A stretch of 64,000 nucleotides of DNA, from the NCBI GenBank assembly GCA_004431415.1, contig QPMI01000270.1, positions 1 through 64,000 on the forward strand, read 5' to 3'. Numbering within the stretch: the first letter of the stretch is position 1; every line of letters starts with the position of its first letter. A program made the position numbers and the translations under genes. Under the pieces are notes generated by a model. It saw only the letters and a program-made list of their open reading frames with translations, made no database searches and had not been told where the DNA came from. Source of the stretch: Cyanophora paradoxa (Eukaryota > Glaucocystophyceae > Cyanophorales > Cyanophoraceae). Of the stretch, positions 11,701 through 22,088 are shown one piece after another.

Positions 11701-12922
11701 GTGTCCCCGAGCATCGTCTCCAGCCGCGTCGTCGCCACGACGATCTCGTCGTCTGCGCGCCGGCGCGTCGGCGGGGCGGGCGGGGGCGGGGCGGGGTGCG
11801 GGGGCGGGCACCGGAGCCGTCGACCTTGTAGGCGAACTCGGTGAGGTAGCCGAACTCGTAGGTCTTCTGGTGGCCGGGGACGCGCATCCGCTGCGGCTTG
11901 TCCAGCTGGATGTACTCGACCTCGAGGTCCGAGATGGCCGACTTGAGCGCGCAGTCCCAGTTCACGAGCCGCTTCTCCCGGTAGATGAGGCCCTCCTCGA
12001 AGAGGCGCACGAACGAGACCCGCACGGCCCGCGACAGTTGCTGCCCCCGCCCTCAGCCCCCGCCCCGCCCCGGCGCGCAGCGCGGCGCGGGCGCACGTCG
12101 TCCATGGTGAAGTGCTCGCGGGTCCAGTCGAGGGAGGAGCCCATGCGGCGCAGCTGCGTGCAGATGCGGTTCCCGTACTGCTCCTTCCACTTCCACACCT
12201 CCGCCACGAACGCGTCCCGCCCCAGGTCGTGCCGCGTGATGTTCCGGTCGCGCTTCAGCTTCTTCTCCACCACCACCTGCGCCCCGCCCCCTCGCACGCG
12301 CCCCCGCGCAGCCCGCCCCGCGCAGCGCTCGCCTGCGTCGCGATGCCGGCGTGGTCGGTGCCGGGCAGCCAGAGGCACTCGTAGCCGCTCATGCGCCGCC
12401 TGAGCCGCCCCCACGTCGGCGCCGGCCGCGCGGCGCGGGCGCGGGAGGCGGCCGGGGCGCACCAGCGCGTGATGGCGTCTTGGATGGAGTTCGTGAGCGC
12501 GTGGCCCAGGTGCAGCGAGCCCGTGACGTTGGGCGGCGGGATCACGATCACGTACTTTGGCTTCGGTGAGTTGGGATCTGCCGTGAAGAAGCCCTTCTTC
12601 ACCCACCACTCGTACCACGCCGCCTCGACGGCCTTCGGGTTGTACGTGGGGAGCAGAGGCTCGTTCATGTCTGCGCCGCCGTATCAGCCGGCGGTCGCGG
12701 GTCGAATGCGCCGCGCAGCCTGGGGCCGCGAGCGCCGCTGGCTGGCGCGGCGCTATCGCGCGCGGCTGGTGGAGAGGCGGTCGAGGAGTCGAGGCGCACC
12801 CTTCTTCTCGCCGGCCGGGGTCTTGTTTTCATACTCGGTAATCTTCAGAGCCGCCTCCTTGGCCGGCTTCTTCTCCTTCTTCGCCTTGTCCGCCGGCGGC
12901 GCGGCTTCCTTCGCGTCGGCCA
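8752..12922 (-). CDS. VARS1: Valyl-tRNA synthetase, cytosolic type
   Basis: It charges tRNA-Val with valine. ATG 12922 opens a Lys/Ala-rich N-terminal extension ending TPAGEKKG, as in cytosolic ValRS; the next exon starts [20 protein letters not shown]. The HIGH motif is [12 protein letters not shown] (about 12495-12525), and the KMSKS loop is [14 protein letters not shown] (about 10215-10240). Between them are the CP1 editing domain ([32 protein letters not shown]) and [14 protein letters not shown]. The anticodon-binding domain ([26 protein letters not shown]-like helix) spans about 9750-9250. A C-terminal coiled coil ([18 protein letters not shown]) ends at the stop 8752-8754. The gene has more than a dozen short introns, many with GC donors. 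The clearest is 9898-9961, where codons for NK and IW are rejoined exactly only if the donor is GC. No catalytic motif is missing. Confidence 0.95.
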
Positions 12923-13118
12923 TATCTGACGAACGAGCTCTTTGAAACGAACCGAACGAAGGCTTCTGAGCGACGACGAATCAGGTCCGCCGGGGTAGAC
13001 GCGCGAGCCAAGCGACCGCGTACCCGGCCTCGGAACATCCCAGGTCATCCCTGCTTCAAGGCTGATTGGAGGCTGCGTCGGCCAACTCTCGTCACACGGC
13101 AGTGGGCATCGCGCGGTG
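12923..13118. promoter_or_regulatory. Divergent promoter between ValRS and SPT4
   Basis: The 196 bp between the two outward-facing start codons must hold both promoters. GC content is lower than in the flanking genes. No known motif is evident. Confidence 0.5.
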
Positions 13119-13929
13119 ATGGCGGAAGACGTTGCCGGTCTGCAGGAGTACGGGAGGACAGTCGTGCCGGGCGAGCTGAACAAGCTGCGGGCGTGCCTTG
13201 GGTGCTCCCTCGTGAAAACATTCGACCAGTTCATCAAGTTCGGCTGCCCGGTGCGCGTGCTTCATCTCGCGCGAACGAGAACGCGAATGCGAGCCTTCCG
13301 CCCGCAGAACTGCGTGGATCTCATGCTCCAGGACGACAAGCAGCGTGTCAACGACTGCACGAGCGTCGCTTTCGACGGGCGCGCATGCCTTGAGAGGGAC
13401 GGCGCTCAGCTCCCGCGCTGTGCTGAGCTCGCGTGGCGCAGGGTCATCTCGATGATGAAGCCAACAGAGAGCTGGGTGGCGCGCTGGCAAAGAATCGGTG
13501 CGTCGCGCTCCTGTCCCTGGAGCCCGCGTGCGGTCTCTGATGCTTGCTGCAGCTAAGTGCCAACCCGGCGTCTACGCAATACGCGTTCATGGCGATCTTC
13601 CCGGTGCGCTCTTTGCGCACCCGAATGGCTTTTGGCTCTGCCTCGGTACTGATTGAATCGTCACGCGCCTTCTCGCGCCCCCTGCAATTGCAGAATACAT
13701 CCAGGTCAATCCCGCGCCTCCAGACCGCGCTCCGCCAGCTCACGCGACTCGCAGGACTCCCTGGACAGTCGTCGGTCGCGGAGAAGGTGATCTACGGAAA
13801 TTGGACGCCTGCCGCACGTATTGGAAATGGCTCGTATTGGACGCCCACGCGCTCTCGCAAAGACGTCGGAGCTGCGCTGGCGATATAGCTAGCTCCCTCG
13901 CCCCGCGGCATCAGCTGCCCCAGTCCTAG
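13119..13929 (+). CDS. SPT4: Transcription elongation factor SPT4
   Basis: SPT4 pairs with SPT5 (DSIF) to keep RNA polymerase II processive. ATG 13119 gives MAEDVAGLQEYG, then ELNKLRACLGCSLVKTFDQF and FGCP, interrupted by a GT-AG intron. The next exon reads NCVDLMLQDDKQRVNDCTS and VAFDG, so both Cys-x2-Cys halves of the zinc finger (CLGC and CPNC) are present. Then follow ISMMKPTESWVARWQRI and KCQPGVYAIRVHGDLP, matching the SPT4 core in order. The intron after AFDG uses a GC donor (GACGG|GCGCGC, GCAG|GGTC) and restores D-G-V-I. The last exon (from 13694) starts EYIQVNPAPP and continues for about 75 residues of unusual sequence to a stop at 13927-13929. That tail is longer than in other SPT4s, so a missed intron or earlier end is possible. 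Confidence 0.9.
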
Positions 13930-14484
13930 GTGTGCGTGCTCGAGTTGGGCCTCGGGGCGTCTGCGGTGGTCGTCGCCGGCGGAGAGGAGGAGATCTTCCA
14001 TGAACGGGAGGTCTCCGGCAACGTGTGGACGGGAGATGGCGTGAACGCGCCGCCGCCGCCGAAGCTCTGGGAACGGAGCTCCCGACCGAAGCTGGATTCG
14101 TGCAGAAGGCGAATGAATCAAAACTGGCTTCCCCACGTAGCAGCTGCCAACATGCTCGTCGGCTCTTGCAACAAAATCGCCGATCGGTCGCGCACTGCGA
14201 GCGACGCCCTGGTTCTAGGCGGCGCCGGCAGCGACCTGACCTTGGAACTTCGGGAAGGATCGCAGGAATGCGCTGCATGCGCAAGCCGGTCTAGATGTGC
14301 TTATGGTACTACGGTAGCAAGGAAGGTTGCGGGTGGCACGACGACAGCCGCGGCACCCGGCGCATCTGGGGGGTCCACTTGCTTTGGGGACGCGACTCAA
14401 CCTGTGCCGTAGTAGCACGTTCGCGTTTGTTCGTGGCAAACTCTTGCGCGCTTTCTAGCGGCGACTAGGGGCCTGGAGAGGCAG
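13930..14484. other. Gap between SPT4 and EF-P, unresolved frames
   Basis: Both strands have moderately long open frames here (plus 13930-14412, minus 13792-14284) and GT...AG pairs, but neither gives a protein I recognise. It may hold a small gene on the minus strand overlapping the SPT4 3' end, or just UTRs. Confidence 0.25.
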
Positions 14485-15737
14485 ATGTTGAGCGCGGCGG
14501 TTCGGCTGACGAAAGCGGCGGCTGTCGCGCGACCAATTGCAAGCGCGCTGCGGCTCGCGCGTTACGTGAGCGTCGATGCAAGCGAGCTGCGCCCCGGCAA
14601 CGTAGTTGAGAAGAAGGGTCCGCGTGCTTCGACCCATCCGTCCCGTCGCGGTGCAAAGGGCGGACTGCTCACATTTCGCTGCAGGAAAGCTGTACGAAGT
14701 CCTGAAGACGCATCACGCGGGTTACGGTGCGCGTCCCCTTGGCCGGTGAGGCTATGCTGCTGCGATGCTGACGCGGACCTGCCGTCAGGGCGCGGCTCCT
14801 CGTACAATGTGGTGCGTGCCTGTCGTATCCCATCGCCCGTGCTCGTCGCGCGTGGAGGCATGAGCGTCACTGCGCTGGATGTCGCCTAGCTAACCGCCCG
14901 CTGCCGGCAGTGCGATCTGCGAGACATTGTGTCGGGCGCAAGGCACCAGGAGCGCTTCAAAACGGACATGTCGGTCGAGCGTGCGCGCGCCCGGCCCCGC
15001 GCGCGAGCGGCGAGCGGCGGGCGGCGGGCCGGGCCCGACAGCGGAAGGCTAACTACAGACTACCAACTAGCCTAGTCCGAGGGCATCGCGGCATGAGACA
15101 ACTCCTCACTCTGCATACGTGGCAGGGGTGGCGCTGGAGGAGCGGAAGCTGCAGTTCCTGTACCGGGAGGGGGAGACGATCCACCTGATGGACGTGAAGA
15201 CCTTCGAGCAGATCGAGATCCCCGTCTCCGTCATCGGCGACTCCGCGCCTTACCTCCAGGGCAAGCCCCGCCCGCCCTGCGCACGTACGCCGCGGCCTGA
15301 CGGGGCGGCAGAGAGCATGGAGCTCTTCCTGAGCTACCACAAGGAGAAGCCTGTCGTCGCGAGGCTCCCCGAGATCGCCAACTACAAAGCCCGTCCCGCC
15401 CCTCGCGCCCCCCGGGCGGCGCGTGACGGGCCGGCCGCCGGGCAGATCGTGGAGGCGGAGGCCGCCGTCAAGGGCTCGCAGGTCGCCCCCACGTGCGCGC
15501 AGGCCAGGCCCCCCTGCCGGTGCCCCGGCCCATGCCGGCGCAGGTACAAGGAGGCCATCCTCGAGAACGGCCGCAAGATCATGGTCCGGCCCCTGTCCCT
15601 GGGCCTAGCTATATGCCCTTCCCCGTGCGCCTCTCCCCGCCTCACCGCCCCCCGTCTGGCAGGTACCCCCGTTCGTGGAGGCGGGCACGATGGTCCGCGT
15701 CCGCATCGCCGACGAGCAGTATGTCGACCGCGCGTAG
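14485..15737 (+). CDS. Elongation factor P, organelle-targeted
   Basis: EF-P helps ribosomes through polyproline runs. ATG 14485 starts a 27-residue Arg/Ala/Leu presequence (MLSAAVRLTKAAAVARPIAS) with no acidic residues, as in mitochondrial transit peptides. The KOW-like N domain follows: VDASELRPGNVVEK, GKLYEVLKTHHAGYG, RGSSYNV, CDLRDIVSGARHQERF and DMSVERA, each on a short exon. Then the OB domains: LEERKLQFLYREGETIHLMD and TFEQIEIP, MELFLSYHKEKPVVARLPE, IVEAEAAVKGSQ, ENGRKIMVRP and VPPFVEAGTMVRVRIADEQY, ending DRA with the stop at 15735-15737. The loop that bears the modified Lys/Arg reads HHAGYG-RGS, giving an Arg at or near the tip rather than Lys. The intron after NYK is a GC-AG hairpin type. 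Mitochondrial targeting is inferred; a plastid role cannot be excluded. Confidence 0.88.
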
Positions 15738-16306
15738 CCGCCGCGCCCCTCAGCCTCGTTCCCCCGGACCCCGCCCGCCACCAGAATAAGTTGATGACTG
15801 CTCGAGCGTTGTACTTCGAGAAACATGCAGGCTGCAGACAGACTGGCAGAACGTCTACAAGCTAGACGGATCTCAACTTTGGGGCTCCAGTTCGTGGGAT
15901 TGGACCACGAGGGGCGCCCAGCCCGCCATCCACCGCCGGAGCGGCTTCGAATTCGGTCGGCCGAGCACGGAAAGGCCCCCTTAAGCTTGAGGGAGGGAGC
16001 TCGAGTACGCCCCCCCCCCCCCCCCCCCCCCCTCCCGGCAACTTGATGCATCGCGATCGCGAAGATCTCGAGCTCTAATTATAAATGCGATGGGAAATTG
16101 CAAGGGGGGGTACCCCCTCCCTTGCTCCCCTGGTGAGTTGGTGCGGCGTACTTTCTGTGTTAGCAATTTTTGTAAGATGAGATTCTTTGCATGCGCTCTC
16201 GTATAGGTGTGATCGCATCGTAGCCGCTGCGAGCGGCGGAAAAAAATGCAGGGGCGGGGCTGCGCAAACATGTCGAGCTCGCTCCTCACCTGCTATTGCT
16301 ATATGC

Positions 16307-16452
16307 GCCGGACCACGTGCTCCTGAATGCTCTCGATGCGCTCTACAACTTCTGTCATACATGCCCGGGCTCGGGGAGCGGCGCGCGGCGCGCTAGGCCG
16401 CCTCAAGTACCTGTTGTACCGGGCGCCGGAAAAAAGCGCTCCTGAGAGTTGG
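16307..16452 (+). repeat. Left copy of an inverted, coding-like repeat
   Basis: It runs from GCCGGACCACGTGC to GAGAGTTGG and encodes VIHARARGAARGALGRLKYL on the plus strand. The right copy near 18300 encodes a close relative on the minus strand. Differences between copies are scattered and the reading frame is kept, which suggests these are exon fragments of one gene family rather than terminal repeats. Family unknown. Confidence 0.6.
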
Positions 16453-17036
16453 AGGCGCATCGAGACTCGAGCAGGGGGGAATGGCGCGTGTCTTGGGTAC
16501 CACAACGTAGCACGCATGACGCCGTCCGGCGGAGCCCTGGCCTGCTGCCTCTGAACCTAGCAGCAAGCGAAGTTCAGCTCTGCTCTAGCTCGCGACCTTG
16601 CTCCGACCCACGCAGCTGCCATCGATATCCGGGCGGCAAACTTTGAAATGCACTCGCTTGCGGGAAGCACTTCACTCGGCAGGAAGGAAGAAGGCGCCCG
16701 CGACGCCGCTTTCCGGTGCGCGTCGCTTGGCCGAGTGATGATCATGACTGCCCCGCGCCCGCCGCCCGGCTGCAATCAAGCTCGGCTCGGACGAAAGGTG
16801 AGCTCGCATGCCGCCCGGCAACCCCGAGCAGAGCGCGCACAGAAGCCATGTCGAACAGCTCCTCTTGCGCATCTTCTTTTCAGCCTCGCGCGCCCACTTC
16901 TCCGGATGCGGCCTCGAGCTCGGGCCACGGCGTACGCGTTGGCCCCGTAGCAGAGGGTGGCGGTGTCGCAGTATTCGCAGCTGATCCTAGTACGCAGCGC
17001 CGGGCTAGGCCCCGCCCCCGCGCCGCGGCTGTCCGG

Positions 17037-17122
17037 GGCGAGCTGACGCCTCGGCTCTTAAGCTTCGCAGGCTATGCGCAGGGCCCGGCGCCACCTGCCG
17101 CTCCGCCCGCTTCCTCGCCCGC

Positions 17123-17154
<32 letters not shown>

Positions 17155-17340
17155 CCGCTGCAGCTGCCTCAGCTTCGAAATTCGTCGACTCCAGGTTCGC
17201 CCCGCCGCTGCTACCGCACCTGGCCCAGCCGCCGCCGCTGGGCCCCGCCCCCGCACGGCCGCTGTCGAGCGGCGAGCTGACGCCTCGGCTCTGCGTATGT
17301 GCAGGCTATGCGCAGGGTCAGGTCCCACCTGTCTTTCCTC
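17037..17340 (+). repeat. Short tandem duplication, period about 232 bp
   Basis: Two copies of a segment with GGCGAGCTGACGCCTCGGCT followed by GCAGGCTATGCGCAGGG occur at about 17039 and 17271. Both are preceded by similar GCCCCGCCCCCG-rich sequence. Translated in one frame they give GELTPRL and AGYAQG twice. They may be intron-exon duplicates; no gene is assigned. Confidence 0.45.
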
Positions 17341-17599
17341 CCGCTCTCCTGCCCGCCGCCGCCCTCGCCTGCCCGCCAGCCTGCTGCCGCCGCCCACCTC
17401 GCCACCCCATCCGTCCGCCCCACTACTGGGCCACCCCACCCGCCCGCCTCGCCACCCCGCCCACCTCTCCCGCCCGCCTGCCTTGCTCTCTGCCCCCCCC
17501 CCCCCCCGTACCATGCAATGTGTAGAAGTACCCACCCTTGCACCTCCGCGCGCGGCCCGCGCCGCACTTGCTGCTCTTGCACTGGGCCGGGCGCGGTCT

Positions 17600-18160
17600 G
17601 CTAGTATTAAATGCGATGGGGGCCCGGGGCTGGGGCCCGGCCCGGCCCGGCAGCCGGCGCGCGGGCGCGGCGCCGGCGCCGGCGCTGCATGCGCACTGGG
17701 GCAGCTGGCCGCTGCCAGGCTAATTACTAGCACGCGGCGGCCTCTGCTCGGGCTCCGAGGCTCTGACTGGGCCGGCCGCCGGTTGGAAACGGGGTAGGCG
17801 CGCGCGGGCCCGGCCCGCGCCGGGCCAGCCAGCAGGCCGGGCCAGTGCCAGCTGCAGCTGCAGCTGCACTGCCGCAGTGCGGCAGCTGCAGCTGCACGCG
17901 CCGGCGCTGCGCATGCATGCTGCGCAGCTAGCGCTAGCGCTGCACGCGCGCATGCACAGCTGCACTGTGCCCCTGCACATGTGCATGCGCATATCATACC
18001 GTAGTACTATGCATGCGGCCGGCCGCGGGCGCCGCACTAGCTATAGTACTGCCGGCGCCGCGGCCGGCGCCTGCGCATGCACTGCTAGCGCGCTGGCGCG
18101 CGATCGCGACGCCACGCGCCTCGCGCAAGTCCAGCAAGCCGCTAGCCGGAGCTAGCTACT
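17600..18160. repeat. Palindromic-word low-complexity island
   Basis: The stretch is built largely from overlapping self-complementary words such as GCAGCTGC, GCATGC, GCTAGC, GCGC, CCGGCC and TGCA. Similar islands lie near 52240-52470, 57240-57450 and 63130-63320. No open frame is conserved. Function unknown. Confidence 0.55.
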
Positions 18161-18198
18161 GCTGGTCAGCTGGCAAGCCTGTCGGCTAGCTCGCCGGC

Positions 18199-18495
18199 TT
18201 AAAGCACGGGTACGGCAACACGAATTCCACAAACTCGCAGGAGCTCTTTTTTTCGCGATCGGTACAACAGGTACTTGATGCGGCCTAGCGCGCCACGCGC
18301 TGCTTCCCGAGCACTGGCATGTATGACATGCCATGTAGAGCATCGCAAGAGCTTTCTTATGCACTTGGTCCGGCCCCTATACGACCACAGGATCAGGCGC
18401 TGCAAGGGATAGTCCGGGAAAGGGTCCAGTCCTTTTTTCCGCGCAGCATTCCGCTCTTTCCGGGTTCTGACAACGAATTCCGGGCTCTCATGCAT
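18199..18495 (-). pseudogene. Fragment of an unknown gene family (right copy of inverted repeat)
   Basis: An open frame of 98 codons on the minus strand contains FPDYPLQRLILWSYRGRTK, RKLLRCSTWHVIHASAREAA and GALGRIKYLLYRSRKK. The last half matches the plus-strand segment at 16307-16452 (ALGRLKYLLYR) in protein and DNA, in inverted orientation. The frame has no matching start or domain context and sits in gene-poor DNA, so it is most likely a gene fragment or remnant. The family is not recognised. Confidence 0.4.
18229..18375 (-). repeat. Right copy of the inverted coding-like repeat
   Basis: Read on the minus strand it runs from GGCCGGACCAAGTGC to AGAGCTCCTGC and matches 16307-16452 over about 145 bp with scattered differences. 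Confidence 0.6.
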
Positions 18496-18879
18496 GCACT
18501 AACACTGGGTTAAGAGCTCGGAGCTGGATCGGGAGATGAGCAGACTCGTCATTTTGTAAGTTACCGAAAACGGGGGCCCTACCCCGTTTCCAAATAAACT
18601 CGGACCGGAATTCGAACTCGGAATGCCGGGTCAAATCCGGACACGGACGTTTCAAAATCGTGGACTTTCCGCGCGATCCAGCTGCAGGGCCCACGAGCGC
18701 GCGCGGGGCGGATCGATCACATACTCCGCGGCAGTTCGCTCGACTTTTAGCGGGCGATGCTGGCCCTGCGCATGCCGCGGCCGGCTGCGCCGCGCCTCGC
18801 GCGGAGCGCGTGCCGGTTACGCAGTCATACGGTGCGCCTACAGGCGAATTCTGGTCGCTATCGCCGAGCCCCGCTTGCA

Positions 18880-20360
18880 GAACGTGAGATGGCAATCGAG
18901 CGGAGCCGGAGCTGGACGGCTTTACACTTTCGGAGCCGGGAAGGAGGGTCAGGTTCGCGTGTCATCCGGGCGCCGCTCACCGGATGCTGTTTGACGTGAC
19001 GCAGTTGGGCCTTGGCACGGACAATCGGGAGGACAAGCCGAAGGAGGTGGCGGGCGTGACTGACGGCGTGGAGCTCTCACTCGGCCTCTACCATACGCTC
19101 GTTCGCTGTACGGGCGGCGCCGTCGTCGGATTCGGCAAGGGTGCGCACCGCGCCGAGACACCCGCGTGCGGGCTGCGAGTCGGCGGGGACGGCAGGCGGG
19201 GGCGGACGGCTGGGGAAGGGGGACGAGACGAACGAGTACGAGCCGCTGCGGGTGGGGCAGCTCTCGGCGCTGCGGGTGGCCCAGGTGGCGGCCGGCGGGC
19301 TCCACTCGGCGGTGCTGGACGAGGAGGGCCGGCTGTACACGTTCGGGTTCGGGGGGTACGGGCAGCTGGGGCATGGGGAGGAGGTGATGAAGCTGCTCGA
19401 GCCGCGCCGCGTCGAGGTGCTAGCGGGGATGCCGCTGCGGCACGTCTCCTGCGGGGGCACCCACATGGCCGCCGTCTCCCGTCCGCCCCCGCGCCCCGCC
19501 CCGCCCCCCTGCCCCCGCGCCCCCCCGCCCCCTCATCGCCCGCAGGCGAGGGCGAGGTCTTCGCCTGGGGGCGGGAGGACCAGGGCCGCCTGGGCATCCC
19601 CGCCGGCACGTCGGATAGCGGGCTGCAGTGCAGCCCCGTGCGCCTCGCGCGGGCCCCGAAAGATGTCCGCGCGGTCTCCTGCGGCGGTGCGCCCTGCCCC
19701 GCGCCGCGCGGCTGGGGCCGGGGCGACGGGGCGGCAGGGTTCCACACGGCGCTGCTGACGGGCGAGGGCCGCGTCTTCACCTTCGGCGGCGGCCAGAACG
19801 GCGAACTCGGTGCGTCTTCCCGCCCCCCGCCCCCCTTCGCCGGCCCCGACGGGGCGGTGCAGGCACGGGGGAGATGGCGAACCGGCACGAGGCGCGGGGG
19901 GTGCAGGGGCCGCTGGGGCAGCGGCGGGTGGTGGAGGTGCGGTGCGGCGGCCTCCACACAGTGGCCCTCACGGAGGATGGCGAAGTAAGTGCCCCCCCCC
20001 CCTCCCCCCCCCCGGGTCCTCTCCCCCCGCAGGCATCTAATCCCCCCGCATGTTTTCGTGTGGGGCTTCGGGGGCTTTGGGCAGCTGGGCACGGGGTCCC
20101 TTGCGAGTGAGCCGCGGCCGCGCCTCGTGGAGGCCCTCCGCGGCGTCCGCGTCACGCACGTGGCGGCCGGCGGCAGCCACACGCTCGCCACGGACGGCGA
20201 GCGCCTCTGGGCCTGGGGCGCCAACCGCGAGGGCGCCCTCGGCCACGAGGGCGGCGTCACGGGGAGCCCCGCCGAGGTCACCGGCCTGCCCCCGGGCCGC
20301 CTCCTCGCCCTCGGCGCCGGCGGCCACCACTCCGCCGTCCTCCTCGCCCCGCCCCCGTGA
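18880..20360 (+). CDS. RCC1-repeat beta-propeller protein, 5' end unresolved
   Basis: Successive exons carry RCC1 blades with the usual G-x-G-x-x-G-QLG and GxxHT/SxxL pattern: GRLYTFGAGKEGQ joined by a GT-AG intron to LGLGTDNREDKPKEV, GLYHTLVRCTGG, VAQVAAGGLHSAVLDEEGRL, YTFGFGGYGQLGHGEE, SCGGTHMAAVS, VFAWGREDQGRLGIPAGTSD, GFHTALLTGEGRVFTFGGGQ, VRCGGLHTVALTEDGE, VFVWGFGGFGQLGTGSLAS, HVAAGGSHTLATDGERLWAW and ALGAGGHHSAVLL, then a stop at 20358-20360. About six to seven blades are present. No second domain is seen, so this is an RCC1-like propeller of unknown partner rather than a proven Ran exchange factor. The first exon upstream of the CAG near 18879 was not identified. A C-rich intron lies at 19985-20045. 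Confidence 0.82.
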
Positions 20361-20523
20361 CCTCTCAGCAGCGCGTGTTCCGACGAAAAAAAGCAGTAGA
20401 GATGCAGGCCGGGGCGGGACGGAGCGAGAGTCTGCGAATCGGGGAGGAGCGGGGCAGGGGGCGGCAGGGGGTGCGGGGCGGGGGGCGGCAGGGGAGTCCG
20501 GGGCGGGAGGGGCGGGGCGGGGC

Positions 20524-21635
20524 TCAGAGGATGGTGCAGGAGATCTCCTCCTCGTCGCGGGGCGGGTGCAGCACGCGCATAATCGCCGTGTCGAAGACCT
20601 CCTTGGTACCGACGCGCGAGTAGGAGCTGCACTCGACGTACCGGTACGCCCCCGTCCGCCTCGCCATCGCCTCCCCCTGCCCCCCCGCCGCTCTCGGACC
20701 CGAACGGCAGAGCAAGAGACACAAGCAGGAAACACCTCCTCTGGTGCCACGAGGGCCTCGCCGCGGGCGCGCATCCACTCGTGGGCGTGGCGGTCCTGCC
20801 GCAGGTCGATCTTCGTCCCCACCAGGATGATCGCCGCCTTCCGGTTCACCTGCCCCCGCCGCCCCCTCCGCGTCACCCCGGCGCCCTCAACAGCCGCGCC
20901 CCCAGGCACCGAGAGAATGTCCGGGATCTGCGCCCACCGGCTATCAGAGGTGCGGCGAGCAGGCGACGCGCGGAGGATTGCTGTCTGCCGCACCCACTTG
21001 CGTGCGACGTTCTCGAATGAGTTGCGGTCCGCGATGCTGACAGAAGCTGTCAGAGGACGGCCGGAAGTAACACGGGCACAGACACTGCCACCCGCGTGCT
21101 CTTCGGAGCTAACAATGCATCGGCGGCCAGAGCACCCCCCATGCTCCGCGTAGCCTTGCTAAGAGAACGCCGGTGGGGCTCCCCCCGCGCAGGAGCAGGG
21201 AGCACCTGAAGCACACGCAGAAGACGTCCGTGCTTGGATAGCTCAGCACGCGCAAGCTATCGTATTCCTCCTGGCCGGCCGTATCCCATAGCGAGAGCAT
21301 CACCGGCTCCGCGCCGACCCACACGCGGCCTACGAGGCTCGTCAACTCGGCGCTCGGCTCCGCGCGGCGCTCGCTATACCAGAGAAGTTATCGAAGATGG
21401 TCGGCGTGTACTGGGCTGGTATCTTTCCTGCGAGGCTTGTCAACCTGGCTTAAGGATTCGCCAAGCTAAAGGCCACGAAAGGCTTTGATCATCAAGGCTT
21501 GCCAGTCGTATACTGCGCGGGGCCTGAGAAGAGCGCGGAGCGAGGCGGGTCGGGCGCACACACAGCATAAAGAAGACAGGTCTTTCCGACTGTCCCGTCC
21601 CCTACCACGACACACTTGATCGACGGCGCCGCCAT
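20524..21635 (-). CDS. Rho/Rac-family small GTPase with CAAX box
   Basis: A membrane-anchored switch controlling actin or trafficking. ATG 21635 gives [20 protein letters not shown], the P-loop (GDGTVGKT). The next short exon (YTTG) is joined through a GC-AG intron (ACTG|GCAAGC, GCAG|GAAAG) to [15 protein letters not shown], the Rho effector loop with its Thr. Then come [13 protein letters not shown] and [20 protein letters not shown] with the catalytic Gln, [21 protein letters not shown] (the TKxD base-recognition motif) and [18 protein letters not shown] (the SA-like motif). The C-terminus is SCTIL, a CAAX box whose last Leu predicts geranylgeranylation; stop at 20524-20526. The family's alpha-helical Rho insert is short. 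It ends 164 bp from the convergent RCC1 gene. RCC1-like and Rho proteins being neighbours may be chance. Confidence 0.92.
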
Positions 21636-22088
21636 GAACCGCTGTCCTCGCGTCGGGTTTACATTAACAACAGCTGTGTTGGAACTAGGAAGGTAGCACG
21701 CACCCGTCAACCGCCGAGGTGTGTGCGTCTCAGGCGATTGTACGTATCGTAGCGATACCTGGCGTGCCGTACTCGTGCTGGACTCCGCTAGTCGCTAGTC
21801 CGCTGAAGGTGGCTCGCAGCCGATACCCCCCCCCCCCCCCCCCGACAACCGCCGAATGAAAGCAAAACGTTAACGCCGCTGCATGCATGCGCGTCTCAGC
21901 GTTCGAAGGCCGTACAATACCATGGCCAGCGGCGTATGCGCGCGGTGGTGGAAGCTTGCGAGTGGAGCCGCAAAGTGAGCAGCAAACGCGAGCTTCAGCA
22001 GCTAGGAAAGCGCGTAGCAAGTGATCGGGCGGCGCATGCAGCTTTTGAATAGTTGTTCGGTGATCTTCTCTTGCAGTTCAGAAGTCGG
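21636..22088. other. Intergenic region between Rho GTPase and FUZ
   Basis: It holds the Rho promoter and the FUZ 3' UTR. It contains a C run at about 21825-21843 and otherwise nothing I can name. Confidence 0.5.

Larger units (their letters stand above)
15738..18600. other. Gene-poor, repeat-rich intergenic region
   Basis: It contains a 23-nt C run (16010-16032), a 30-nt C run (17122-17151), an inverted coding-like repeat pair (16307-16452 and 18229-18375), a tandem duplication near 17037 and 17269, and a strongly palindromic segment (about 17600-18160). No complete gene could be assembled. Confidence 0.6.

Noticed and set aside
8752-12668. ValRS as a pseudogene broken by frameshifts
   Set aside because: Every break coincides with a GC/GT...CAG unit, and removing these restores the family sequence with all motifs.
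13930-14412. A methyltransferase suggested by VLELGLGASAVVVAG
   Set aside because: The short match to motif I is followed by nothing of the fold, and the segment starts right after the SPT4 stop; too weak to annotate.
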